A stretch of 64,000 nucleotides of DNA, from assembly GCF_016864195.1 (NCBI RefSeq), contig NZ_CP045202.1:2759001-2823000 (forward strand). Reading direction: 5' to 3'. Shown here piece by piece: positions 37,200-48,399 of the stretch (within the stretch, counting starts at the first letter, position 1; every line of letters starts with the position of its first letter). The position numbers were made by a program, and so were the translations under genes. Under the pieces are notes generated by a model. It was not told the DNA's origin. It searched no databases and was given only the letters and a program-made list of their open reading frames with translations. Origin of the DNA: Dechloromonas sp. TW-R-39-2. Lineage in GTDB: Bacteria > Pseudomonadota > Gammaproteobacteria > Burkholderiales > Rhodocyclaceae.

Positions 37200-40100
37200 T
37201 TAGTGAAGTTGCTCGTGCAGCGCCTGAATCGGGTAAACAACCAGCTCACCACTGTTGCGAATGCCTTCTGCCGCAGCTTCTGCACCCCAGATCGTGGTGT
37301 ACATGGTGACCCGTGCCTGCAGACCGGAAGTCCGGATCGAGCGCGAATCGTTGATCGCCAGGCGTTTTTCCTCAACCGTGTTGATGATCAGCGCAATTTC
37401 ATTGTTCTTGATCATGTCGACGATGTGCGGACGACCTTCGGTCACCTTGTTGGCTACCTGAACCGGCAGACCAGCTGCTTCGATGGCGTGTGCCGTACCG
37501 CGCGTGGCAACCAGCTGGAAGCCGGCCTCATGCAGGTGACGTGCAACATCGACAGCCTTGACCTTGTCACTGTCCTTGACCGACAGGAAAGCCTTGCCGG
37601 ACGAAGGCAGCTTGACGCTGGCAGCCAGTTGCGACTTGACGAAAGCTTCGGCAAAGGTCACGCCGACACCCATGACTTCGCCGGTCGACTTCATTTCCGG
37701 ACCCAAAATGGTATCGACGCCCGGGAACTTGACGAACGGGAAGACGGCTTCCTTGACCGAAAAATACGGTGGGATGACTTCCTTCGTCACGCCCTGGTCC
37801 TTCAGGCTGCGACCCGACATGCAGCGTGCAGCAATCTTGGCCAGTTGCAGACCGGTGGCCTTGGAAACAAAAGGTACGGTACGCGAAGCACGCGGATTCA
37901 CTTCCAGGACGTAAACCTCTTCATCCTTGATCGCGAACTGCACGTTCATCAAGCCGCAAACATTCAGTGCCTTGGCCATCAGCTTGGTCTGACGACGCAG
38001 TTCGGCCTGGACTTCGGCGCCGAGCGAATACGGCGGCAGCGAACATGCCGAGTCACCGGAGTGCACGCCAGCCTGTTCGATATGCTCCATGACGCCGCCG
38101 ATGATGACTTCGTCACCATCCGACAGGGCATCAACGTCGCACTCGACGGCATCGTTCAGGAAGCGGTCGAGCAGCACCGGCGAATCATGGGAAACCTTGA
38201 CGGCCTCACGCATGTAACGCTCGAGATCCTTCTGCTCATGCACGATTTCCATGGCCCGGCCGCCCAGCACGTAAGACGGACGAACAACCAGCGGATAGCC
38301 GATTTCAGCCGCCAGACGCAGCGCATCCTCTTCGGTGCGGGCTGTGCGGTTCGGCGGCTGCTTGAGACCCAGCTCATGCAGCAATTTCTGGAAACGTTCG
38401 CGATCTTCAGCAACGTCAATCGATTCCGGCGAGGTACCGATGATCGGCACACCGTTGGCTTCAAGCGCCAGTGCGAGCTTCAACGGCGTCTGACCACCGT
38501 ACTGGACGATGACGCCAACCGGCTTTTCGATAGCAACAACTTCCAGCACATCTTCCAGCGTCAGCGGCTCGAAATACAGACGATCCGACGTGTCATAGTC
38601 AGTCGACACGGTTTCCGGATTGCAGTTAACCATGATCGTTTCGTAACCGTCTTCACGCATCGCCATCGCGGCATGCACGCAGCAGTAATCGAATTCGATA
38701 CCCTGGCCGATACGGTTCGGACCACCGCCCAGCACCATGATCTTCTTCTTGTCGGTCGGATTCGCCTCGCACTCATCCTCATAGGTCGAGTACATGTAGG
38801 CGGTGTTGGTCGAGAACTCGGCAGCGCAGGTGTCGACACGCTTGTACACCGGGCGCACGCCCAGTTCGTGACGACGCTTGCGGAAGTCGGATTCATTCGT
38901 CTTCAGCAAATAAGCCAGACGACGGTCGGAGAAGCCTTTTTTCTTGAGGAAACGCAGCTCTTCCGCGGTCAACGACGAAAATTCGCGTTTTTCGACTTCC
39001 AGTTCCAGATCAACGATTTCCTTGATCTGAACAAGGAACCACGGGTCGATCTTGGTCAGATCGAAAACCTTCTCGACCGACATACCGACGCCGAAGGCAT
39101 CCGCGACATACCACAAGCGATCCGGGGTCGGCCGGGCCAGCTGTTCGTCGATGGTTTCCGGATCGACCGACTTCAGGTTGAAACCGTCAACGCCGACTTC
39201 CAGGCCACGCAGGGCTTTCTGCAGCGACTCCTGGAAAGTGCGGCCCATGGCCATCACTTCGCCCACGGACTTCATTTGCGTGGTCAGCGTATTGTCGGCC
39301 TGCGGGAATTTTTCGAAGGCAAAACGCGGCACCTTGGTAACCACATAATCGATCGATGGTTCGAACGAAGCCGGCGTCTTGCCGCCCGTAATATCGTTGG
39401 TCAATTCATCCAGGGTGTAACCGACGGACAGCTTGGCGGCAATCTTGGCGATCGGAAAACCGGTCGCTTTGGAGGCCAGGGCCGACGAACGCGAAACGCG
39501 CGGGTTCATTTCGATGACGATGCAGCGACCATCCTTCGGATTGATCGAGAACTGCACGTTCGAACCACCGGTATCAACACCAATCTCGCGCAGCACGGCG
39601 ATCGAGGCATTGCGCAGCAGCTGATATTCCTTGTCGGTCAGCGTCTGGGCCGGCGCAACAGTAATCGAATCACCCGTGTGCACGCCCATCGGATCGAGAT
39701 TTTCGATCGAACAGACGATGATGCAGTTGTCCGCCTTGTCGCGGACGACTTCCATCTCGTACTCCTTCCAGCCGAGCAGCGATTCTTCGATCAGCAGCTC
39801 GTTGGTCGGCGAAGCTTCAAGACCGCGCTTGCAGATGGTCTCGAACTCTTCCATGTTGTAGGCGATACCGCCGCCCGTGCCGCCCAGCGTGAAGGACGGG
39901 CGAATAATGGTCGGGAAGCCGATCATCGCCTGCACCTGGTAAGCCTCTTCCATACTGTGCGCAGTGGCCGAGCGAGCCGAACCGAGACCGATCTTGGTCA
40001 TCGCGTCCTTGAACTTCTGGCGGTCCTCGGCCTTGTCGATGGCTTCCTTGGAAGCACCGATCAGTTCGACGTTGAACTTGGCCAGCACGCCTTCGCGATC

Positions 40101-40406
40101 AAGGTCGAGCGCGCAATTCAGCGCGGTCTGGCCACCCATCGTCGGCAGCAGCGCGTCCGGGCGTTCCTTTTCGATGATCTTGGCAACAACTTGCCAGGTG
40201 ATCGGCTCGATGTAGGTGACATCGGCCATTTCCGGGTCGGTCATGATCGTCGCCGGGTTGGAGTTCACCAGGATGACTTTGTAACCCTCTTCGCGCAGCG
40301 CCTTGCAGGCTTGTGCGCCGGAGTAGTCGAATTCGCAGGCCTGACCGATGATGATCGGGCCGGCACCAATAATCAAAACACTTTTTATGTCTGTACGTTT
40401 CGGCAT
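37200..40406 (-). CDS. carB: Carbamoyl-phosphate synthase large subunit
   Basis: A 1068-residue enzyme that makes carbamoyl phosphate for arginine and pyrimidines from bicarbonate, ATP and ammonia delivered by CarA. Two homologous ATP-grasp halves are visible: [19 protein letters not shown] with [10 protein letters not shown] in the first, [20 protein letters not shown] with [12 protein letters not shown] in the second. The last 130 residues ([12 protein letters not shown]...) form the allosteric MGS-like domain. It follows carA by 15 bases. Confidence 0.97.
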   Translation of the reverse strand: MPKRTDIKSVLIIGAGPIIIGQACEFDYSGAQACKALREEGYKVILVNSNPATIMTDPEMADVTYIEPITWQVVAKIIEKERPDALLPTMGGQTALNCALDLDREGVLAKFNVELIGASKEAIDKAEDRQKFKDAMTKIGLGSARSATAHSMEEAYQVQAMIGFPTIIRPSFTLGGTGGGIAYNMEEFETICKRGLEASPTNELLIEESLLGWKEYEMEVVRDKADNCIIVCSIENLDPMGVHTGDSITVAPAQTLTDKEYQLLRNASIAVLREIGVDTGGSNVQFSINPKDGRCIVIEMNPRVSRSSALASKATGFPIAKIAAKLSVGYTLDELTNDITGGKTPASFEPSIDYVVTKVPRFAFEKFPQADNTLTTQMKSVGEVMAMGRTFQESLQKALRGLEVGVDGFNLKSVDPETIDEQLARPTPDRLWYVADAFGVGMSVEKVFDLTKIDPWFLVQIKEIVDLELEVEKREFSSLTAEELRFLKKKGFSDRRLAYLLKTNESDFRKRRHELGVRPVYKRVDTCAAEFSTNTAYMYSTYEDECEANPTDKKKIMVLGGGPNRIGQGIEFDYCCVHAAMAMREDGYETIMVNCNPETVSTDYDTSDRLYFEPLTLEDVLEVVAIEKPVGVIVQYGGQTPLKLALALEANGVPIIGTSPESIDVAEDRERFQKLLHELGLKQPPNRTARTEEDALRLAAEIGYPLVVRPSYVLGGRAMEIVHEQKDLERYMREAVKVSHDSPVLLDRFLNDAVECDVDALSDGDEVIIGGVMEHIEQAGVHSGDSACSLPPYSLGAEVQAELRRQTKLMAKALNVCGLMNVQFAIKDEEVYVLEVNPRASRTVPFVSKATGLQLAKIAARCMSGRSLKDQGVTKEVIPPYFSVKEAVFPFVKFPGVDTILGPEMKSTGEVMGVGVTFAEAFVKSQLAASVKLPSSGKAFLSVKDSDKVKAVDVARHLHEAGFQLVATRGTAHAIEAAGLPVQVANKVTEGRPHIVDMIKNNEIALIINTVEEKRLAINDSRSIRTSGLQARVTMYTTIWGAEAAAEGIRNSGELVVYPIQALHEQLH

Positions 40407-40421
40407 TTCTTTACTCTCGCC

Positions 40422-41579
40422 TTATTGCGCGTTGTTCAGCGCCGCAACGCCACGCGTCATGGCATCGAGGAAGCGGTCAAACAGGTAAGCGACATCGTGC
40501 GGCCCCGGGCTGGCTTCCGGGTGTCCCTGGAAAGAGAAGGCCGGCACATCGGTCCGAGCGATGCCTTGCAGGGAACCGTCGAACAGCGAAACGTGCGTGG
40601 CGCGCAGGTTTTTCGGCAGGGAATCAGCGTCGACCGCGAAACCGTGGTTCTGGCTGGTAATCAGCACCTGGCCGGTATCCATGTCCTTAACCGGATGGTT
40701 GGCACCGTGGTGACCGAACTTCATCTTCAGCGTCTTGGCGCCAGAAGCCAGGGCCAGCAACTGGTGGCCGAGGCAGATGCCAAATGTCGGCACACCGCGG
40801 TCGAGGAATTCACGAATCGCGGTCACGGCATAGTCGCAAGGCTCCGGATCACCCGGACCATTCGACAGGAACACACCATCCGGCTTCATGGCCAGCACAT
40901 CGGCGGCCGACGTCTGGGCCGGCACGACGGTGAGCTTTACACCGCGCTCGGCAAGCATGCGCAGGATATTGCGTTTGACGCCAAAGTCATAGGCAACGAC
41001 GTGGAAGCGCGGCGCCGGACCGGCGTTGTAGCCAGTCAGCGTCCATTCGCCTTCAGTCCATTCGTAGCTTTCCTTGACGGAAACCACTTTGGCCAGATCC
41101 ATGCCAGCCAGCCCCGGGAAAGCCCGAGCCATCGACAAAGCCTTTGCCTCATCGACTTCACCCGCCAAAATGCAGCCGGCCTGAGCACCCTTTTCGCGCA
41201 GGATACGAGTCAGCTTGCGCGTATCGATACCGGCAATGGCAACAATGCCGTGCTTCTTTAGATAAGACGAAAGATCGTCCTGCATTCGCCAATTCGATGC
41301 GCGCGGCGGTAGGTCACGAATGACCAGACCAGCTGCGTAATTGGCCGCTGATTCAAAATCTTCCGCATTGCAACCGGTATTACCGATATGCGGGTAGGTC
41401 AATGTAACGATCTGGCGGCTATAGGATGGATCGGTGAGGATTTCCTGATAGCCGGACATGGCGGTATTGAACACCACCTCGCCACTGGTGACACCATCTG
41501 CGCCGATGGATTGGCCCTTGAAAACCGTTCCGTCGGCGAGGGCGAGAATGGCGGGGGTAAATGAGGGCAGCAATGACAC
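40422..41579 (-). CDS. carA: Carbamoyl-phosphate synthase small subunit (glutamine amidotransferase)
   Basis: A 385-residue class I glutaminase that passes ammonia to CarB. The catalytic Cys is in [11 protein letters not shown], with His/Glu in [13 protein letters not shown]. The start is placed at GTG 41579 ([17 protein letters not shown]) because AGGAGA lies 7 bases upstream and homologues begin there; an in-frame ATG 11 codons earlier lacks a ribosome site. A strong promoter and a 12-bp hairpin precede it. Confidence 0.95.
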   Translation of the reverse strand: MSLLPSFTPAILALADGTVFKGQSIGADGVTSGEVVFNTAMSGYQEILTDPSYSRQIVTLTYPHIGNTGCNAEDFESAANYAAGLVIRDLPPRASNWRMQDDLSSYLKKHGIVAIAGIDTRKLTRILREKGAQAGCILAGEVDEAKALSMARAFPGLAGMDLAKVVSVKESYEWTEGEWTLTGYNAGPAPRFHVVAYDFGVKRNILRMLAERGVKLTVVPAQTSAADVLAMKPDGVFLSNGPGDPEPCDYAVTAIREFLDRGVPTFGICLGHQLLALASGAKTLKMKFGHHGANHPVKDMDTGQVLITSQNHGFAVDADSLPKNLRATHVSLFDGSLQGIARTDVPAFSFQGHPEASPGPHDVAYLFDRFLDAMTRGVAALNNAQ

Positions 41580-41617
41580 GACCGGCTCTCCTAGTATTTT
41601 CTGCTTATTCATGTGCC

Positions 41618-41645
41618 AAGCGGGAAGGCTTGCGCCTCCCCGCTT
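41618..41645 (-). promoter_or_regulatory. 12-bp hairpin with GCAA tetraloop in the carA leader
   Basis: AAGCGGGGAGGC and GCCTTCCCGCTT pair over 12 positions (one G-U) around a GCAA loop. It would start about 12 nt into the carAB mRNA and lies 39 bases before the GTG. On the minus strand no U-run follows; on the plus strand TTTTT follows, but no plus-strand gene leads into it. Confidence 0.6.
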
Positions 41646-41663
41646 GTGCTTTTTAACCTTACT

Positions 41664-41693
41664 ATTCTAGCCGAAAACTACCTTTTCAGGCAA
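41664..41693 (-). promoter_or_regulatory. Sigma-70 promoter of carAB
   Basis: TTGCCT (41688-41693) and TAGAAT (41664-41669) are 18 bp apart on the minus strand, just past the stop of the upstream histidine kinase gene. The predicted start near 41657 gives a leader of about 78 nt containing the hairpin. Confidence 0.6.
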
Positions 41694-41695
41694 AT

Positions 41696-44248
41696 TCAAG
41701 GTATTACGCGAGTCTCGACAAAACGCTCGAGGTCCGGCCGTATGTGAGCCATCTCGTCTTTCAGCAACAGATAAAGGTGATGGCAGTGCGGCCAGTCGAC
41801 ATTTTCCACGGAGAGCACCGCACTCTCGATTTCCATGGCATGACGTCGGGCAGCATCGGCATGGAACATGGCCAAAAGACTCTTCAGGGTATGCGCATGC
41901 ATGCGCAACTCGTGCGGATCATTCGCCCCCAGCGCCCGCTCGACCCGCGCCAGATGCTCATCCCACTCACCGAGCAGCATCCCTGCCATGGTGACAAACA
42001 AATCCGTGTCGCCAATGTCCCGCAGCGCAGCTTCCAGATCAAGGCGAACCCGCTCTTTACGAACCGGCTCAACCGGTGCAGAAAACGCCACATCGGCCTG
42101 ACCAACACCCGCCCTGGCCAGCGCTGCAAAAAGCTCATCCGGCCGCAAAGGCTTCGGAACAAAATCGTTCATGCCGGCCTCAAGGCAGCGATCACGATCA
42201 CTGGCCATGACATTGGCCGTCATTGCAATAATGTAGACCGGTTCGAATTCATGCGAAACCACCCAACTGCGACGCATCTCCCGTGAGCGGATGGCCTCTG
42301 TGGCCTCGATCCCGCCCATCACCGGCATCTGCATATCCATCAGGATCAGATCGAAGTGGTTTCCATCAAACTGCTCAACAGCCTCTGCGCCATTGTTGGC
42401 GACGACAACGCTATAACCATGGCGCTCCAGCAAGCGAATCGCCAATTCCTGGTTAACCGGATTATCTTCAACAAGCAGAATCGAAACCCCCTGCCCCGCC
42501 AGCGACTGATCCGCGGCCGGCAGCAAATCGGCAGCGAGATCATGCCCCTGCCCCGCCTTGCCGACCGCCAGGGACAACGCATCGGCAAGATCATCGACGC
42601 CGATCGGCTTAACCAGATGGGCAGAGACTTCCAGCTGACGCAAACGAGCCAGATCCTGCCGCTGGTTCTCGGTCGTCAGCATGAAAATCAATTTCTCGGG
42701 CCGCCCCGCAGCCTGCCAACTTTCAGCCAAAGCAAACCCCGCCGGTGCAGCCATACCCGCATCAGCGAAAATGAAGTCAAACGGAAAGTCGACCGCACGC
42801 ATCCGTTCTATCGCATCAACCACAGCAATCGAATCTGGCAGCAAGGCGACCTGAATTCCCAGTCGCTCAAGCAGCTCCACCAGATAAGCGCCTGCCGCCG
42901 CATTATCTTCCACAACCAAGGCACGCCGCCCCTTGAAAGCGGCATCCGGCAAAGCCGGAGACACGGCGGATTCAACCCCCAGGCGGGCCGTAAATGAAAA
43001 CACCGAACCGACACCCGGCGTGCTGTCGAGCCAGATTTTCCCATCCATCAACTGAACCAATCGGGCACAGATGGCCAAGCCCAGCCCAGTACCACCAAAG
43101 CGCCGTGTCGTCGAAACATCCGCCTGGGAAAATGCATCGAAAATGGCTTTTTGCTTGTCTGCCGGAACGCCGATACCGGTGTCCCGAATCATGAAATGGA
43201 GGAAGACTGAGTTTTCAGTCGATTTCTCAACCACCACTTCGACGATCACCTCACCCTGCTCGGTAAATTTGATCGCATTGCCGATCAAATTGATGATCAC
43301 CTGACGCAAGCGGGTTGGATCACCGATAACACGCAAAGGAACCTCGGGCCGAACATTGGCAATCAATTCCAGATTTTTCTTGTGAGCACTGACAGCCAGC
43401 ACCCTGGCCGCCTCAAGCACCGTGTTATGAACGGAGAAACCGACCGCCTCGAACTCCATTTTTCCGGCTTCAATCTTGGAAAAGTCGAGAATGTCATTGA
43501 CGATGGTCAGCAAAGCCTCGGCCGACGATTTGACTGTACGCAGATAGTGTCGCTGCTCGGCATCGAGCTCGGTATCCAGCGCCAGTTCGGTCATACCGAT
43601 AATGCCATTCATCGGGGTTCTGATTTCATGGCTCATATTCGCCAGAAAAGCTCCCCGAGCCTTATTGGCCGACTCAGCCGACTCTTTGGCGGCAATCAAG
43701 TCGGCCTCGCCGCTTTTCACTTCGCTGATGTCTCGCTGGAGAATCAGCATGCGAACAGGCTCGCCATCACCATCACGAGCCGCAACGGCGCCGCGCAGCA
43801 ACAACCAGCGCCACTGCCCGTCGCGTGCACGCATCCGGCACTCTATCTGGAAAAAACGTTCGTTGCTCTGCCCCTGAGCCGCAATCTGGGCCTGCAAAAT
43901 CCGCAGATCATCCGGATGAACCAGCTTCTGCCACTGGGCAATCGAGTTATCCAGCTCACTGGAGGCATAACCGAGCAAGCCCTTCCACTGGCGCCCCGAC
44001 TCGATGTTGCCTGTCCGCAGGTTCCAGTCACTCAGCGCATCGCCAGAGAGCAGGGTCTGCCACTTGTTCAATCCGGTATAAGCAGCGTAGCCGGCATCAA
44101 CCAAGCCAAGCAACGCCTCAACCCCTTTGACCAAATCTCCATTGCCACTTCCACCCGCTTGCACCAACAATCGCGCAAGACTCTGCTCGCCATCGGCACC
44201 GAAGGCTTCTTGAAGCTGACGGGCAAGCAACGGAGATTTAATTGGCAC
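41696..44248 (-). CDS. Hybrid sensor histidine kinase (PAS-HisKA-HATPase-REC-REC-HPt)
   Basis: An 850-residue cytoplasmic phosphorelay protein without membrane segments. Domains in order: a PAS/PAC sensor (about 60-180; [20 protein letters not shown]), HisKA with H207 in [10 protein letters not shown], HATPase (about 310-425; NAIKFTE, DTGIG, GTGLGL), a receiver (444-560; acidic VEDN, D496, K in LVKPI), a second, canonical receiver (589-712; D638 in LMDMQMP), and an HPt domain with H786 in AHTLKS. The N-terminal 60 residues match nothing recognised. It starts with GTG that shares its G with the dapB stop (TAGTG). No partner response regulator is adjacent; the output is unknown. Confidence 0.92.
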   Translation of the reverse strand: MPIKSPLLARQLQEAFGADGEQSLARLLVQAGGSGNGDLVKGVEALLGLVDAGYAAYTGLNKWQTLLSGDALSDWNLRTGNIESGRQWKGLLGYASSELDNSIAQWQKLVHPDDLRILQAQIAAQGQSNERFFQIECRMRARDGQWRWLLLRGAVAARDGDGEPVRMLILQRDISEVKSGEADLIAAKESAESANKARGAFLANMSHEIRTPMNGIIGMTELALDTELDAEQRHYLRTVKSSAEALLTIVNDILDFSKIEAGKMEFEAVGFSVHNTVLEAARVLAVSAHKKNLELIANVRPEVPLRVIGDPTRLRQVIINLIGNAIKFTEQGEVIVEVVVEKSTENSVFLHFMIRDTGIGVPADKQKAIFDAFSQADVSTTRRFGGTGLGLAICARLVQLMDGKIWLDSTPGVGSVFSFTARLGVESAVSPALPDAAFKGRRALVVEDNAAAGAYLVELLERLGIQVALLPDSIAVVDAIERMRAVDFPFDFIFADAGMAAPAGFALAESWQAAGRPEKLIFMLTTENQRQDLARLRQLEVSAHLVKPIGVDDLADALSLAVGKAGQGHDLAADLLPAADQSLAGQGVSILLVEDNPVNQELAIRLLERHGYSVVVANNGAEAVEQFDGNHFDLILMDMQMPVMGGIEATEAIRSREMRRSWVVSHEFEPVYIIAMTANVMASDRDRCLEAGMNDFVPKPLRPDELFAALARAGVGQADVAFSAPVEPVRKERVRLDLEAALRDIGDTDLFVTMAGMLLGEWDEHLARVERALGANDPHELRMHAHTLKSLLAMFHADAARRHAMEIESAVLSVENVDWPHCHHLYLLLKDEMAHIRPDLERFVETRVIP

Positions 44249-45057
44249 TAGCGCAACCCGAGAACGTCCTGCATATCGAACAAACCATTCTTCCGCCCGG
44301 CAATGTAGCGTGCGGCACGCAAACTTCCCAGAGCGTAGGGCATGCGACTGGCTGCTTTGTGGGTTATCTCGACACGCTCACCGATACCGCAGAACATCAC
44401 CGTATGATCGCCGACAATATCGCCACCACGCACGGTTGCGAAACCGATGGTTGATGGATCCCGCTCACCGGTCACACCTTCACGACCGTAGACAGCACAA
44501 TCCTTGAGATCCCGCTCAAGCGCATTGGCAATCACCTCGCCCATGCGCAACGCCGTGCCTGATGGTGCATCGATCTTCATGCGGTGATGAGCCTCGACTA
44601 CCTCGATGTCATAGCCTTCATTCAGAATCCGGGCAGCCATATCAAGCAGTTTGAAAACCACATTAACGCCAACAGCCATGTTCGGGGCAAAAACAACCGG
44701 AATATCCCGCGCTGCAGCAGCAATGATTTCCTTGCCTTCAGCCTCAAAACCTGTCGTCCCGATAATCATGCCAACACCAGCCTGGCGACAGAGTTCCAGA
44801 TGGACCAGCGTTCCTTGCGGTCGCGTGAAATCAATCAGGCAATCGATATTTTGTAATCCTGCAGCAACATCATCGGTCACGAACACATCACAGGGCATTC
44901 CCACCAGTTCGCCCGCCGTCTTGCCAATCGCCGGGCTGCCAGAAACATCAAACACAGCACCCAGAGCAACCTGATCGTCCTTCAACACAGACTCGATCAG
45001 CATCCGCCCCATACGACCACCAGCACCAACGATGCCAATACGCGTTGCACCCATCAT
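44248..45057 (-). CDS. dapB: 4-hydroxy-tetrahydrodipicolinate reductase
   Basis: A 269-residue enzyme of the lysine/diaminopimelate pathway. [15 protein letters not shown] is the NAD(P)H site; [19 protein letters not shown] holds the substrate-binding and catalytic His/Lys residues. ATG 45057 overlaps the bamE stop (TGATG) with GGGG 5 bases upstream; the next codon is also ATG and may be used instead. Confidence 0.95.
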   Translation of the reverse strand: MMGATRIGIVGAGGRMGRMLIESVLKDDQVALGAVFDVSGSPAIGKTAGELVGMPCDVFVTDDVAAGLQNIDCLIDFTRPQGTLVHLELCRQAGVGMIIGTTGFEAEGKEIIAAAARDIPVVFAPNMAVGVNVVFKLLDMAARILNEGYDIEVVEAHHRMKIDAPSGTALRMGEVIANALERDLKDCAVYGREGVTGERDPSTIGFATVRGGDIVGDHTVMFCGIGERVEITHKAASRMPYALGSLRAARYIAGRKNGLFDMQDVLGLR

Positions 45058-45539
45058 CAAAACCCCATCAAATTCATGAAACGACGAAAATAGCTTGGCT
45101 CCTCGCGCGGCGGCAGCGGCTTGTCAGCGAGATCTTCTGGCAGGGATCCCAGATCGACCAGGCGCGACTGCGGAGGCGGCGCCGTCAATTCGGCGACATC
45201 GGCCACAGCCACATCGCCGCCGACACGCTCAAGCAAACCATCCGCATTGAAGAAAACGGCGAATTTGCGAGACTCAACCTTGCCGGTCTGACCATTCTGG
45301 TAACGATAGACGTAATCCCAGCGCTGTTGATGGAAAACATCGGTGATCATCGGTGAGCCAAGGAGAAAGCGCACCTGGTCACGCGTCTGCCCCGGCTTGA
45401 GCTGGGCGACCATTTCCTGTGACAGGACATTGCCCTGCTGGATATCAATCTTGTACTCGTTAATAAAGCCGGGCTTGTAAGTACAAGCCCCCAGAAGCGC
45501 ACAGAATGCGACAGAAAGCAGTAAGCGGGAGCGGAGCAT
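45057..45539 (-). CDS. bamE: Outer membrane assembly lipoprotein BamE
   Basis: A 160-residue lipoprotein of the BAM complex. The signal peptide ends with the lipobox LLGAC (Cys at about residue 19). The SmpA/OmlA fold follows, with [14 protein letters not shown] and WDYVYRYQ. A Pro-rich linker and short C-terminal tail (about 120-160) extend beyond the E. coli protein. Divergent from fur across 94 bases. Confidence 0.94.
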   Translation of the reverse strand: MLRSRLLLSVAFCALLGACTYKPGFINEYKIDIQQGNVLSQEMVAQLKPGQTRDQVRFLLGSPMITDVFHQQRWDYVYRYQNGQTGKVESRKFAVFFNADGLLERVGGDVAVADVAELTAPPPQSRLVDLGSLPEDLADKPLPPREEPSYFRRFMNLMGF

Positions 45540-45633
45540 GCGGGATTCCGGAGTTTCTCAAACACCTTTGAAGCGGTATATCATACCCGAATTCGCCCCT
45601 GGCCCTGCCCCAACAATTTTTGGATATTTAACG

Positions 45634-46080
45634 ATGAGCGACCCCCAAAGCCTTAAGAATATGGGCCTGAAAGCCACCTTTCCGCGCCTGAAAATTCTTG
45701 AGCTTTTCGAAAAAAGCAATGTCCGCCACATGACGGCGGAAGACGTCTATCGCATGCTCATCAATGAAAACATGGATATTGGCCTGGCCACTGTCTATCG
45801 CGTTTTGACGCAATTTGAACAAGCCGGCCTGCTCGAGCGCCACTTCTTTGAATCCGGCAAGGCGGTTTTCGAAATCAATCACGGCAAGCATCACGACCAC
45901 TTGGTGTGCATCGATTGCGGGCGGGTTGAGGAGTTTTACGACCCCGAAATTGAAAAGCGCCAGAATGCCATCGCCGAAGAGCGGGGTTTTGCCATTCAGG
46001 ACCATGCCCTGTACCTCTACGCCCAATGCACCAAGACAGCCTGCCCGCATCGCAGCAAGACCGAAGAGAAGTCTGAGTAA
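45634..46080 (+). CDS. fur: Ferric uptake regulator Fur
   Basis: A 148-residue metal-dependent repressor. The winged helix ([15 protein letters not shown] ... [19 protein letters not shown]) is followed by the metal sites [16 protein letters not shown] and the structural zinc pair [11 protein letters not shown] 45634 is the family start; its ribosome site is weak. The intergenic region to bamE shows no evident Fur box. The fur/bamE divergence is standard in beta- and gammaproteobacteria. Confidence 0.95.
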   Translation: MSDPQSLKNMGLKATFPRLKILELFEKSNVRHMTAEDVYRMLINENMDIGLATVYRVLTQFEQAGLLERHFFESGKAVFEINHGKHHDHLVCIDCGRVEEFYDPEIEKRQNAIAEERGFAIQDHALYLYAQCTKTACPHRSKTEEKSE

Positions 46081-46086
46081 ATTCCG

Positions 46087-46695
46087 ATGACTGATTTTTC
46101 CGGAATGCTGGCGGGAGCCTGGCTCTCATCGGCGGGGGCCACTTTTCTACTGATCGCCCTGGCTGAGTTCGGCGACAAAAGCCAACTCGTCTGCATGACC
46201 CTGGCCGCGCGCCATCGCCCCCTCCCGGTTATCCTCGGCGCAGTCGCCGCCTTTGCCATTCTGAACCTGCTGGCCGTCCTGTTTGGCGCCGCCGTTGCCG
46301 CCTGGCTTCCCGAGTGGGTCGTCACCGCGGCGGTTGGTTTGCTGTTTGCCGTGTTCGGCATCAGCGCCTTGCGCTACAAGGAAGAAGAGGACGACGAGGA
46401 TATTGAGGAAAAATCCGGCCACAATGTCTTCGCCACAACTTTCCTGCTGATCTTTCTGGCCGAATTCGGTGACAAAACCCAGATTGCTGTGGCCGGCATG
46501 GGTAGCACAAGCAATACGCTGGCCGTCTGGACGGGAGCAACGCTGGCGCTGGCAACGACCTCCGCTCTTGGCGTGATGGCCGGCCAAAAACTCCTGTATC
46601 GCCTGCCCCTGGTCTGGATTCACCGAGTCAGCGGGGCATTTTTCCTGGTCCTGGCAGCACTTGCTGCCATCCGGCTGATCCAGAACATTCTCTAA
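46087..46695 (+). CDS. TMEM165/GDT1 (UPF0016) family membrane transporter
   Basis: A 202-residue protein with six hydrophobic segments in two repeats, each carrying the family motif ExGDKS/TQ: ALAEFGDKSQL and FLAEFGDKTQI. The halves are joined by a very acidic loop (EEEDDEDIEEK). GDT1 proteins transport Mn2+ or Ca2+, and bacterial members act as manganese exporters. It follows fur by 6 bases and is probably co-transcribed, which fits metal homeostasis. Confidence 0.9.
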   Translation: MTDFSGMLAGAWLSSAGATFLLIALAEFGDKSQLVCMTLAARHRPLPVILGAVAAFAILNLLAVLFGAAVAAWLPEWVVTAAVGLLFAVFGISALRYKEEEDDEDIEEKSGHNVFATTFLLIFLAEFGDKTQIAVAGMGSTSNTLAVWTGATLALATTSALGVMAGQKLLYRLPLVWIHRVSGAFFLVLAALAAIRLIQNIL

Positions 46696-46710
46696 GGCAG
46701 TCAGGATTTG

Positions 46711-46743
46711 GGCAATTTCCCCGGTCGACCGGGGAAATATGCC
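46711..46743. terminator. Palindromic terminator between the GDT1 gene and recN
   Basis: ATTTCCCCGG-TCGA-CCGGGGAAAT is a perfect palindrome, extended by GGCA/TGCC with one bulged base. It ends directly at the recN stop and could serve both convergent genes, though U-runs are short. Confidence 0.65.
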
Positions 46744-48399
46744 TTATTTCAAACGCAGCAATTCGCGCGCATGCTGCAGAGTAATGTCGGTAATTTCGAC
46801 CCCGCCCAGCATCCGGGCAATTTCCTGAACGCGCCCGGCAGCATCGAGCGACTGAATAGCACTCAGCGTGACGCCATCGCGCGACGTCTTGCTGACCTGC
46901 CACTGCCAGTTGGCCTGTGCCGCAACCTGCGGCAAGTGGGTGACGCACAAGACCTGGCGTTCGCCGCCCAGTTCATTGAGCAAGCGTCCGACGATTTCAG
47001 CTACGCCGCCACCGATCCCGACATCAACCTCGTCAAAAATCAGGGTCGGAACGCTGGCCGAACGCGAGGTCAGCACCTGGATCGCCAGACTGATACGCGA
47101 CAACTCGCCGCCGGAAGCCACCTTGGCCAGCGGCTTGGCTTCATTGCCAGCCAGTCCGCCGATACGGAATTCAACCTGTTCAAGCCCGTAGACCGCGCCA
47201 TCGCCGACCGGCAGCAAGGCAACCTCGAAACGGCCGGACGAAAGCGCCAACTGGCGCATGACCTGGCTAACCGCTTGCCCCATGTTCTCGGCCGCCTGCC
47301 GGCGCCCGCCGGACAACTCGCCGGCTTGCTGCAGGAAGGCTTGCCGTGCCGCAGCGACACGCTTTTCAAGAGCCAGTAAATCGGCCGATGCCTGCAATGC
47401 AGCCAAACGCTCGCGCCACCCCGACAATAGCGCAGGCAGTTCCTGGGGCTGGACGCGATATTTACGCGCCGCTGCCATAACGGCATCCATTCGCCGCTCG
47501 ACCTCGGCCAGGCGGGCCGGATCCAGATCGGCCCGATCGGCGTAACGCCGCAAAGTCGAGACAGCCTCGGAAAGTTCTGCCTGAACCGAAGCGACCAATC
47601 CGGCCACCTCTTCCAGCGCCGGATCGTATTCGGCAAGACTGGACAAGCGTGTGGCTACGCTATCAATCTGACGTTCGCACGCCCCGTCGTCGTCCGAAAG
47701 CAAACCAATTGCAAACTGTGCGCCTTCAATCAGGCTGGCTGCATGGCCAAGGCGACGATGTTCAAGATCGAGCGTTGTCCACTCGTCGACCGTGAAAGCC
47801 AGCGTATCGAGCTCACGAACCTGCCATTCGAGCTGCTCACGTTCGCGTTGCAGCGCTTCGGCCCCTTCACTGGCGGCACGCAAGGTCTGGTCCAGCTCGC
47901 GCCACTGGCGAAAAGCAGCGCCGACTTCACGGACCAGTCCGCCCAAGCCGGCGTGTGCATCGAGCAGATTGCGCTGGGCATCGCTGCGCAAAAGCGACTG
48001 GTGCGCATGTTGACCGTGGATATCGACCAGCCATTCACCCACTTCGCGCAATTGCTGCGCCGTTGCCGGAGAGCCATTGATGTAGGCCCGCGAACGACCG
48101 CCAGCGTCAACCACGCGGCGCAGCAGCAACTCATCGTCACCCTCGAGATCGTTGGCCTTGAGCCAGGTAGCCACTTCCGGCAGGCGGGCCACATCGAAAG
48201 TCGCCGCCACTTCGGCTTTTTCGCAGCCGGAGCGAATCACCCCGGCATCGGCACGCTCGCCAAGCGCCAGCGCCAAGGCATCGATCAAAATCGATTTGCC
48301 GGCACCGGTTTCCCCGGTCAACGCGCCAAAACCGGTTGAAAACTCAAGTTCAAGGCGATCAACGATGACGAAATCGCGAATAGTCAGGTGACGCAGCAT
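46744..48399 (-). CDS. recN: DNA repair protein RecN
   Basis: A 551-residue SMC-like ATPase used in double-strand break repair. LRHLTIRDFVIVDRLELEF and GETGAGKSILIDALALALG form the N-terminal head with Walker A; a central coiled coil follows (about 160-370); the C-terminal head has LASGGELSRISLAIQV and TLIFDEVDVGIGG. The start overlaps the nadK stop (TGATG type). No LexA box was recognised near the upstream nadK start. Confidence 0.95.
   Translation of the reverse strand: MLRHLTIRDFVIVDRLELEFSTGFGALTGETGAGKSILIDALALALGERADAGVIRSGCEKAEVAATFDVARLPEVATWLKANDLEGDDELLLRRVVDAGGRSRAYINGSPATAQQLREVGEWLVDIHGQHAHQSLLRSDAQRNLLDAHAGLGGLVREVGAAFRQWRELDQTLRAASEGAEALQREREQLEWQVRELDTLAFTVDEWTTLDLEHRRLGHAASLIEGAQFAIGLLSDDDGACERQIDSVATRLSSLAEYDPALEEVAGLVASVQAELSEAVSTLRRYADRADLDPARLAEVERRMDAVMAAARKYRVQPQELPALLSGWRERLAALQASADLLALEKRVAAARQAFLQQAGELSGGRRQAAENMGQAVSQVMRQLALSSGRFEVALLPVGDGAVYGLEQVEFRIGGLAGNEAKPLAKVASGGELSRISLAIQVLTSRSASVPTLIFDEVDVGIGGGVAEIVGRLLNELGGERQVLCVTHLPQVAAQANWQWQVSKTSRDGVTLSAIQSLDAAGRVQEIARMLGGVEITDITLQHARELLRLK

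Noticed and set aside
37017..41261. A 1414-codon open frame on the plus strand
   Set aside because: It lies antisense to carB and carA, which have full family signatures. Long antisense frames are expected in high-GC genes with strong codon bias; no start site or family motif supports it.
45540..45633. Possible Fur box in the bamE/fur spacer
   Set aside because: No 19-bp element close to the GATAATGATAATCATTATC pattern is visible.
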